Source: Steroidobacteraceae bacterium (GTDB lineage Bacteria; Pseudomonadota; Gammaproteobacteria; Steroidobacterales; Steroidobacteraceae). Taken from it: a stretch of 33,218 bases of DNA. Shown in pieces: positions 25,947 through 33,218 of the stretch; within the stretch, counting starts at the first letter, position 1, and each line of letters begins with the position of its first letter. Position numbers and translations under genes: made by a program. The stretch is taken from positions 1 to 33,218 of the forward strand of contig JANWJS010000050.1 in the NCBI GenBank assembly GCA_025451845.1, in the 5' to 3' direction. The notes under the pieces are model-generated. The model worked only from the letters and a program-made list of their open reading frames with translations. It made no database searches and was not told the origin of the DNA.

Positions 25947-25958
25947 CCTGACGTCAGG
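25947..25958. repeat. Perfect 12-bp palindrome
   Basis: CCTGACGTCAGG lies three bases after the AlpA stop codon. It has no spacer, so it would be a dyad binding site or recombination core rather than a terminator. Function unknown. Confidence 0.55.
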
Positions 25959-26179
25959 CAACGGCAATCACGCCCGGTTCGAGAGCCGGGTCGGGCTCAA
26001 ACAGCGGTATCGAAGGTGGGATGAAGACAGGCACACCAAGGCCTTCCACCATTCGCCAATAATCGTAATTCGGAAGTAGGACGTGAGAGGAGAAATAAGG
26101 CGGAGCCTGTCCATCAAGCGCACGATCCGACACTCTCCGTCCGCCGCATTACGCAAGGCCGACCAATTTGTCGGCGCTT

Positions 26180-26344
26180 CCCAAGGACTGGCGCCTGGTA
26201 AGCGGCCAGCATTTGCGCGTCATCGATCGAACCATGATGATGAACTTGTAACCATCTTCCGTCCGGGTCTCGCCGAAAGATGCGACTGGTACGGATTGCA
26301 AGTTTCACCGGTTGTCCACTCGCATCGAGCTCACCTCGTTCACG
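26180..26344 (-). pseudogene. SnoaL/DUF4440-like C-terminal remnant
   Basis: About 55 codons within a longer open frame contain SRIFRRDPDGRWLQVHHHGS followed by IDDAQMLAAYQ, the C-terminal strand pattern of SnoaL/DUF4440-type proteins (frequently written VFRREDGRW-x-VHRHGS). The N-terminal half is missing, and the open frame upstream enters guaA. I read it as a leftover fragment of a gene that once lay here; identity rests on pattern memory. Confidence 0.55.
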
Positions 26345-26442
26345 CCGAAGCTCCTCGCCTCCAGGAGACGGCGCTTCTCCCGCTGCTTTTCGATCGCCGG
26401 CGGTTTCCGGGATGCCGTGGGATACCCCCGGATGGGCAAAAA

Positions 26443-28059
<1,617 letters not shown>

Positions 28060-28065
28060 GGGCTC

Positions 28066-29532
28066 CTAAGACACCCGGTAGTTGGGTGCCTCTTTCGTGA
28101 TCGAAACGTCGTGTACGTGACTTTCGCGAACACCGGCGTTGGTGATGCGAACGAATACGGGGCGCGTGCGCAGGTCGGTGATGTTGCGGCTGCCGGTGTA
28201 ACCCATGGCAGCCCGCAGGCCGCCCGCGAGCTGCTGCAGGATATTGACCACGCTGCCCTTGTACGGCACGCGGCCTTCGACCCCTTCGGGGACGAGCTTC
28301 TCGAGCTCCGTCGACGCGTCCTGGAAGTAGCGGTCGGCGGAGCCGTAGCGCTCTGCCATGGCGCCGAGCGAGCCCATGCCCCGATAGGACTTATAGGAAG
28401 CGCCCTGATAGAGCTCGACCTCGCCGGGGGACTCCTCGGTTCCGGCGAAGAGGCTGCCGATCATGACCGCATGGGCGCCAGCGGCGAGTGCTTTGGCGAT
28501 GTCGCCCGAGAAACGGATGCCGCCATCCGAAATCACCGGCACGTCACTCTCGCGAAGCGACTCCGACACGTTGGCCACCGCGGAGATCTGCGGCACGCCG
28601 ACACCGGCGACGATGCGTGTCGTGCAGATAGAGCCTGGGCCGATGCCGACCTTGACTCCGTCCGCGCCTGCGGCGACCAGCGCGAGAGCGGCCTCACTGG
28701 TGGCGATGTTGCCGGCGATCACTTGGCTGTCGTCCCACTGTGACTTGATGCGCTCCACCGTCGCGATGACGCCGCGCGAGTGACCATGCGCCGTATCGAC
28801 CACGACCAGGTCGACTCCGGCTTCGCGCAGCGCGGTGACGCGATCCATGGTGTCGGGAGTGGTCCCAACCGCGGCTCCGACACGGAGCCGGCCTGTCTCA
28901 TCCTTGCACGCGCGCGGGAATTCGGTCGCTTTCTGGAAGTCCTTCACCGTGATCATGCCGGTGAGCTCGTGCTCGGCGTTGACCACCAGCACTTTCTCGA
29001 TGCGGTGCTTGTGCAGCAGCGCCAGGACTTCTTCCTTCGGTGCGGTCTCGCGCACGGTGATCAGGCGGTCCTGCCGCGTCATGACCGAGGAGACGGGAGC
29101 GTCGAGCTTCTGCTCGAACCGCAGGTCGCGGTGTGTGACGATGCCGACGGCCTTCCTGCCAACGACCACCGGCACACCTGAGATGCCGCGCGAGCGCGTG
29201 AGGTCGAGCACCTCGCGGATGGTGGTATTGGGAGAGACAGTAATCGGGTCCTTGATGATGCCGCTCTCGAATTTCTTCACGCGGCCGACCTCGCGCGCCT
29301 GCGCCTCGATGGTCATGCTCTTGTGAACGATGCCGATACCGCCTTCCTGGGCGATGGTGATCGCGAGGCGGGCCTCGGTCACCGTATCCATGGCGGCGGA
29401 GAGCAGGGGGAGATTGAGCCGGATTCGGCGGGTGACGCGCGTCCCCAGGTCCACTTCCCGGGGCAGTATTTCAGAGTAGGCCGGGACGAGGAGGACGTCG
29501 TCGAAGGTAAGGGCTTCTTCGAGGATTCGCAT
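28066..29532 (-). CDS. guaB: IMP dehydrogenase
   Basis: A 488-residue NAD-dependent enzyme converting IMP to XMP, the committed step to GMP. The TIM-barrel N-terminus starts [18 protein letters not shown]. Two CBS domains, the allosteric nucleotide sensors, occupy about 93-149 and 152-208. The catalytic cysteine is C303 in [13 protein letters not shown], and the flap region and YRGMGS segment are present. The ATG lies five bases from the -10 box of a good promoter and has no Shine-Dalgarno, implying a leaderless message. First gene of the guaBA operon; divergent from xseA. Confidence 0.98.
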   Translation of the reverse strand: MRILEEALTFDDVLLVPAYSEILPREVDLGTRVTRRIRLNLPLLSAAMDTVTEARLAITIAQEGGIGIVHKSMTIEAQAREVGRVKKFESGIIKDPITVSPNTTIREVLDLTRSRGISGVPVVVGRKAVGIVTHRDLRFEQKLDAPVSSVMTRQDRLITVRETAPKEEVLALLHKHRIEKVLVVNAEHELTGMITVKDFQKATEFPRACKDETGRLRVGAAVGTTPDTMDRVTALREAGVDLVVVDTAHGHSRGVIATVERIKSQWDDSQVIAGNIATSEAALALVAAGADGVKVGIGPGSICTTRIVAGVGVPQISAVANVSESLRESDVPVISDGGIRFSGDIAKALAAGAHAVMIGSLFAGTEESPGEVELYQGASYKSYRGMGSLGAMAERYGSADRYFQDASTELEKLVPEGVEGRVPYKGSVVNILQQLAGGLRAAMGYTGSRNITDLRTRPVFVRITNAGVRESHVHDVSITKEAPNYRVS

Positions 29533-29537
29533 AGCTA

Positions 29538-29566
29538 ATTCTACGCATGAAGGGCGCCGTGGTAAA
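29538..29566 (-). promoter_or_regulatory. guaBA promoter, leaderless
   Basis: On the minus strand TTTACC (29561-29566) and TAGAAT (29538-29543) have an exact 17-bp spacer. The predicted transcription start falls on the guaB ATG at 29531-29532. Confidence 0.6.
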
Positions 29567-29588
29567 CCTCATGCTAAGGTGGCCGGCC

Positions 29589-31100
29589 ATGCCCGCCAGT
29601 CTCTTCCCGGGTACCGAGCCCGACACCCCTCCGGGCCGCCAGGTCTATACGGTCTCGCGGCTCAACAAAGAGGTGCGGACGCTGCTCGAGCGGGGCCTGG
29701 GGGTCCTCTGGGTGGAGGGCGAGCTCTCGAACTTCTCCCAGCCTTCTTCGGGACACTGGTATTTCTCCTTGAAAGACCGCGACGCACAGGTGCGCTGCGC
29801 GATGTTCAGGGTGAGGAATGCGGCGCTGGGGTTCACGCCCAGGGCCGGCCAGCATGTGATCGCCCGCGGGCGGGTGAGCCTCTACGAGCCGCGCGGCGAA
29901 TACCAGCTCATCGTCGACACCCTAGAGGAAGCCGGTCTGGGCGCGTTGCAGCGCGCGTTCGAGCTGCTGAAGGCTAAGCTCGCCGCCGAGGGCCTGTTTG
30001 CGAGCGAGCGCAAGCGCAGCCTGCCGCGCTTCCCGCGGCGAATTGCGGTGGTCACGTCACCTACGGGAGCGGCCGTTCGCGACGTTCTCAACATCCTGGC
30101 GCGCCGGTTCCCGCCGGCCGAGGTACTCGTGTATCCGACCGCCGTGCAGGGGGCGGCAGCGGCACCGGCCATCGTGCATGCTTTGCAGCTGGCCTCCGCG
30201 CGCCTGGACTGTGACGTGCTGATTCTGGCCCGAGGTGGCGGCTCACTGGAGGATCTGTGGGCTTTCAACGATGAGCGGGTCGCTCGCGCCATTCGCGCAT
30301 GCGCCGTTCCGGTGGTCACCGGGATCGGCCACGAGATCGACTTCACCATCGCCGACTTTGCGGCCGATGCGCGCGCACCGACACCCTCGGGGGCTGCGGA
30401 GCTGGTCGCGCCTGACAGGGTTGCCTGTTTGGAAGCTCTGGCACGGATGGAGGGACGTTTGAGCGCGTGTATGCGGCGCGAGCTGCGCGCTGTGTCGAGC
30501 CGATGTGCAAACGTCGGCATGCGTCTCAAGCAAGCGCATCCGGGCATGCGCCTGGCGCATCAGGCACAGCGGCTCGACGATCTCGAGCAGCGTCTCGCAG
30601 GCGCCGCCAACGCCGTGCTGCATACACGCCGGCATCGGTTGAGCGAAGCGTTTACGAGATTGGTCCAACGCTCCCCCGAAGTGCACCTGGCGATGCAGAG
30701 GCAACGGCTGGACGGTTTGCGGCAGCGTCTCGCTGCCGCAAACCGCGCGTTGCTCGACGGCCGGCATCATCGGCTGAGCGAGGCCTGGTCCAGGCTGATT
30801 CAGCGTTCCCCGCAGCATCTCGCCCGCGACTGCGGCCAACGGGAAGAGGTCTTGCGAGGCCGCCTGGAGCACGCGGTGGCGCAGTATCTGTCTCGCTTGT
30901 CGCATCGGGTGATGCTGGCCAAGAAGTTCCTGGACACGGCGAGTCCGCTCGCGACCCTGGCGCGCGGCTTCGCCATCGTGACGAGGCCAGATGGAGCGCT
31001 GGTGAGCGATGCGAGCGGGGTCGCGCCCGGCGAGGAAATCGAGGCGCGGCTGGCGAGCGGCCGACTCCGCGCGCGGGTCACGCAGTCGCACAAATCCTGA
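29589..31100 (+). CDS. xseA: Exodeoxyribonuclease VII large subunit
   Basis: About 503 residues. ExoVII degrades single-stranded DNA and needs the small subunit XseB, not in this window. The N-terminal OB-fold covers about 17-110 (VSRLNKEVRTLLERGLGVLWVEGE). The catalytic core has TSPTGAAVRDVLNIL, RGGGSLEDLWAFNDE and GIGHEIDFTIADFAADARAP. A long helical region of 45-residue repeats follows, then SPLATLARGFAIV. I chose ATG 29589 because AAGGTGG lies seven bases upstream; the ATG at 29547 lacks a site and sits inside the guaB promoter. Confidence 0.95.
   Translation: MPASLFPGTEPDTPPGRQVYTVSRLNKEVRTLLERGLGVLWVEGELSNFSQPSSGHWYFSLKDRDAQVRCAMFRVRNAALGFTPRAGQHVIARGRVSLYEPRGEYQLIVDTLEEAGLGALQRAFELLKAKLAAEGLFASERKRSLPRFPRRIAVVTSPTGAAVRDVLNILARRFPPAEVLVYPTAVQGAAAAPAIVHALQLASARLDCDVLILARGGGSLEDLWAFNDERVARAIRACAVPVVTGIGHEIDFTIADFAADARAPTPSGAAELVAPDRVACLEALARMEGRLSACMRRELRAVSSRCANVGMRLKQAHPGMRLAHQAQRLDDLEQRLAGAANAVLHTRRHRLSEAFTRLVQRSPEVHLAMQRQRLDGLRQRLAAANRALLDGRHHRLSEAWSRLIQRSPQHLARDCGQREEVLRGRLEHAVAQYLSRLSHRVMLAKKFLDTASPLATLARGFAIVTRPDGALVSDASGVAPGEEIEARLASGRLRARVTQSHKS
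30567..30812 (+). repeat. Tandem 45-codon repeats in xseA
   Basis: Two units run QRLD...RHRLSEA...QRSP. They begin at 30567 and 30702, exactly 135 bp apart, and share 25 of 37 aligned residues. Weaker copies appear before and after. They form the long helical arm of the large subunit; ExoVII is known to carry repeated helical segments here. Confidence 0.75.
30713..30745. repeat. 15-bp perfect inverted repeat inside xseA
   Basis: CGGTTTGCGGCAGCG (30713-30727) and CGCTGCCGCAAACCG (30731-30745) are exact reverse complements with a three-base loop TCT. It would form a very stable RNA hairpin in the middle of the coding region. No T-run follows, so it is not a standard terminator. Confidence 0.85.
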
Positions 31101-31112
31101 TCGGGGCGCAGC

Positions 31113-31565
31113 GTGCCGGACGATATCGATTTCATGCGCCTGGCGCTCGAGCAGGCGAGCAGGGCGCGCACGGCCGGAGAGGTTCCGATTGGTGCGGTAT
31201 TGGTCGCGGGCGATGGCGTGATCGCCGCCGGCGCCAACCGCCCGATCGCCTCCCACGATCCCACCGCGCACGCGGAGATCGAGGCGCTCCGCGCCGGCGG
31301 CCAGGCGCTGGACAGCTATAGACTCACCGATACGACTTTGTACGTAACGCTGGAGCCCTGTGCGATGTGCGCCATGGCGATCGTCCATGCCCGCGTGCGC
31401 AGGCTGGTTTTTGGGGCGTGGGATCCGCGCGCCGGGGCGACGGGAAGTGTAACCGACATCTTCGCGCTGCCGGGCTGCAACCACCGCGTAGACGTGTTCG
31501 GCGGTGTGTTGGCGGAGGAGTGCGGCAGCCTCCTCAGGGAGTTCTTTGCCGCGCGCCGCGGCTGA
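31113..31565 (+). CDS. tadA: tRNA-specific adenosine deaminase
   Basis: A 150-residue zinc enzyme converting A34 of tRNA-Arg(ACG) to inosine, essential for decoding CGN codons. The zinc and proton-shuttle motifs are HAEIEAL (H53, E55) and PCAMC (C83, C86). The start is GTG with a weak GGGGCG upstream; using it keeps DFMRLALEQA, the usual N-terminus. It lies 12 bp after xseA and could be cotranscribed, and it ends three bases from the convergent mltF, the adjacent partner in many gammaproteobacteria. Confidence 0.96.
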   Translation: MPDDIDFMRLALEQASRARTAGEVPIGAVLVAGDGVIAAGANRPIASHDPTAHAEIEALRAGGQALDSYRLTDTTLYVTLEPCAMCAMAIVHARVRRLVFGAWDPRAGATGSVTDIFALPGCNHRVDVFGGVLAEECGSLLREFFAARRG

Positions 31566-31568
31566 GCG

Positions 31569-33008
31569 TCAGCCGCCGTTATCGCTGCTGCTCGATGACG
31601 GCTCAGCGTCGGCGACTGTCACGTGCGGCACGCCGTCGTCGGGTTGCCATTCGAGCAGCTGCATGAACTGGCGCACATGCTCGACGTACTCGACCGGCTG
31701 CCACCCCTGCGCGTAGCCGCACTTGGCGCGCGTGAACCACCGCGGCTCGGCGAGCTTCGGCAGCTCTTTGCTGACATCTGCCCAGGAGTCGGGGTTCTTG
31801 CCGAGCGTCTGCGCGATGATTCGCGCATCCTCAACATGCCCGAAGCCAACGTTGTAAGCCGCAAGCGTGAACCAGGTTCGGTCAGGCTCCGGGATGTGGG
31901 TCGGAACCATGCTGCGCACCTCGGCGAGGTAGCGCGCTCCGGCGAAGATGCTTTGCCGGGGGTCCGCGCGGTTTTTGATGTCCATCGCCTGCGCGGTGTT
32001 GGAAGTCAGCATCATGACGCCGACGGCGCCATTGGGCGAGCTCGCCTGCGGGTCCCAGCGCGATTCCTGAAAGCCGATGGCGGCGAGCAGCCGCCAGTCG
32101 AGGCCGTACTGGGCGGCGGCCTGCTCGAACCAGGCGCGATAGTGCGGCAGGCGCTGTGTCAGGGAGACCTGGAAAAGGCGCAGCTCTTCGTACTGGAACG
32201 AGCTCGCATCCCCCGAGTCTCTCTGCATGAGATGGGCGAGGTCGGCAGAAGTCTCCTCGACGTGGAAGAATGAATTCACTGCCTGGAGGACGTCGGTCTG
32301 CCCGCGGCGCACGATCCACTGGATCGGGCGCTTCTCCGGGAGGGTGAAGCCCACTCTGATGTCGGGATAGAGGTGATGGGCATACGAGTAGGTCCGGGCG
32401 TCGACGATCGCATAGCGCGCCTGACCGGAATCCACGTCCTCGAGCGGGTCCGCGGAGCTCGGTGCGGTCTCCACCCAGGTGAGGTGCGGCGCCAGGATCT
32501 GCCTCATTCTCGCCAGCAGTTGCTCCTGGGGGCTGCCCGCCCGAACGGCGAGCCGCGCGCTCTCGAGCTGCAGGGTGTCGCGCGGCTGTGGCTCATCCCG
32601 GCGGTAGACCACCAACTGCGGAATCTGCGCATAGGGGGCAGCGGCCTGCCCGGCTCGCCACCAGGAGGCGGCATCGGTGAGCTGCGCCGCCGCGATGTCG
32701 GCATGGCCAGAGGCAAGCTCCGAGCGGATGCCGGCCTCATTGGGGACGGTGTAGATCTTGAGGCGAACGCCGAGCTGGGCGGCAAACCGGCTGGCGAGGT
32801 CGTACTCCAGACCCTCGGGTCCTTGAGCGCCAAGGTAGTAGCAGGTGGGCAGATTCAGGGTGACCACCCGCAGCTCACCGCGGGCGCGGATCTGCTGTAG
32901 GGCGGAAGGGGCCTGGGCGCAGCTCGCCAGGAGCGCCATGGCGGCTGCTGCGATAGCCACCCTGCCTGTCGCCGGTCGGAGATACCTACGGGCGCCTCTG
33001 AGCGTCAA
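31569..33008 (-). CDS. mltF: Membrane-bound lytic murein transglycosylase F
   Basis: A 479-residue lipoprotein that cleaves peptidoglycan to anhydromuropeptides. The lipobox LLASC gives C30. Residues about 40-265 are an extracellular-solute-binding family 3 domain (LRVVTLNLPTCYYLG, GLEYDLASRFA), followed by the SLT domain with catalytic E315 in GFQESRWDPQ and the motifs GAVGVMML and AAYNVGFGH. A Ser/Asp-rich tail ends the protein. The start is TTG; a later ATG at residue 24 would cut into the signal peptide. It is convergent with tadA. Confidence 0.95.
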   Translation of the reverse strand: MTLRGARRYLRPATGRVAIAAAAMALLASCAQAPSALQQIRARGELRVVTLNLPTCYYLGAQGPEGLEYDLASRFAAQLGVRLKIYTVPNEAGIRSELASGHADIAAAQLTDAASWWRAGQAAAPYAQIPQLVVYRRDEPQPRDTLQLESARLAVRAGSPQEQLLARMRQILAPHLTWVETAPSSADPLEDVDSGQARYAIVDARTYSYAHHLYPDIRVGFTLPEKRPIQWIVRRGQTDVLQAVNSFFHVEETSADLAHLMQRDSGDASSFQYEELRLFQVSLTQRLPHYRAWFEQAAAQYGLDWRLLAAIGFQESRWDPQASSPNGAVGVMMLTSNTAQAMDIKNRADPRQSIFAGARYLAEVRSMVPTHIPEPDRTWFTLAAYNVGFGHVEDARIIAQTLGKNPDSWADVSKELPKLAEPRWFTRAKCGYAQGWQPVEYVEHVRQFMQLLEWQPDDGVPHVTVADAEPSSSSSDNGG

Positions 33009-33125
33009 TGCAAATCCCCACTGGCCTCAAATGCTTGGGCTAGAATACCAGCTCACGACCCCGGGTCCCACCGCGCACGCCCATTCACCATAATGAGGCG
33101 TCTCCAAGGGATTTTGGGCAGGGAC

Positions 33126-33218
33126 GGAGAGGTACCGAAGCGGTCATAACGGCGCCGACTCGAAATCGGATGGTCGGGTAAAACCGGCACGTGGGTTCGA
33201 ATCCCACCCTCTCCGCCA
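33126..33218 (+). tRNA. serU: tRNA-Ser(CGA)
   Basis: A 93-nt class II tRNA. The acceptor GGAGAGG (33126-33132) pairs with CCTCTCC, followed by G and an encoded CCA that ends the window. The anticodon loop CTCGAAA gives anticodon CGA (33161-33163), reading UCG. A long variable arm (CGGG/CCGG with AAAA between) confirms the serine type, and the T-arm is GTGGGTTCGAATCCCAC. CATAAT at 33089-33094 could be its -10 box. The symbol follows E. coli usage. Confidence 0.95.

Larger units (their letters stand above)
25944..26442. other. Gene-poor stretch between AlpA and guaA
   Basis: It holds a 12-bp palindrome just after AlpA, a short hairpin (CCCGG 25973-25977, CCGGG 25986-25990) without a T-run, and a SnoaL-like remnant near 26180-26344. 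I see no intact gene. Confidence 0.6.

Noticed and set aside
25973..25990. CCCGGTTCGAGAGCCGGG as a terminator or tRNA T-arm
   Set aside because: No T-run follows and no tRNA cloverleaf can be built around it.

Overview
The window looks like chromosome of a GC-rich gammaproteobacterium. The evidence is a run of core genes in a well-known gammaproteobacterial order (ndk, rlmN, pilW/pilF, rodZ, hisS, yfgM, bamB, der), then guaA, guaB, xseA, tadA, mltF and a tRNA-Ser(CGA) with encoded CCA. PilW (type IV pilus) and the composition suggest a free-living non-enteric lineage, perhaps near Xanthomonadales or Nevskiales. That placement is inference; there is no rRNA to settle it.

Layout. (1) 97-7898: a tightly packed + strand operon whose genes overlap by ATGA or TTGA or sit a few bases apart. 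It covers nucleotide metabolism, rRNA/tRNA methylation, pilus assembly, cell shape, His-tRNA charging, outer-membrane assembly and ribosome maturation. (2) 7901-9205: a lone cobyrinate a,c-diamide synthase attached to der. (3) 9195-10467, minus strand: a MarR regulator followed by a short isoprenylcysteine-methyltransferase-like protein and a polytopic membrane protein. (4) 10599-18307: a HipB/HipA toxin-antitoxin pair whose hipA stop overlaps the start of a heterodimeric ABC exporter, then a small YgjV-like membrane protein and a third ABC exporter. (5) 18.3-26.4 kb: an accessory region of detoxification-type enzymes (three alpha/beta hydrolases, SDR, GST, SnoaL/NTF2-like, PLC-like), three regulators (CGNR zinc finger, HxlR, AlpA) and several broken genes: SDR with a frameshift, HxlR with two frameshifts, an alcohol-dehydrogenase fragment and a SnoaL-like fragment. 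(6) 26443-33218: core genes guaA and guaB (minus), xseA and tadA (plus), mltF (minus), and tRNA-Ser.

Compared with E. coli, where der lies close to xseA-guaBA and ispG lies between rodZ and hisS, this window lacks ispG there, carries about 18.5 kb between der and guaA, and has the guaA-guaB-xseA block reversed relative to der. The insert therefore reads as accumulated accessory DNA, with decaying genes and an AlpA-type regulator at its right end.

Regulation visible in the sequence: three promoters (marR, hipB, guaB) place the -10 box only 5-7 bases from the start codon with no Shine-Dalgarno, which suggests leaderless mRNAs. Three clear inverted repeats sit in divergent intergenic regions beside MarR, CGNR and HxlR regulators and are probable operators. 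I see no CRISPR array, intact insertion sequence, rRNA or convincing rho-independent terminator. The strongest candidates for something unusual are the hipBA-ABC exporter coupling, the decaying hydrolase island, and a 15-bp perfect hairpin inside the repeat-bearing coiled-coil part of xseA.
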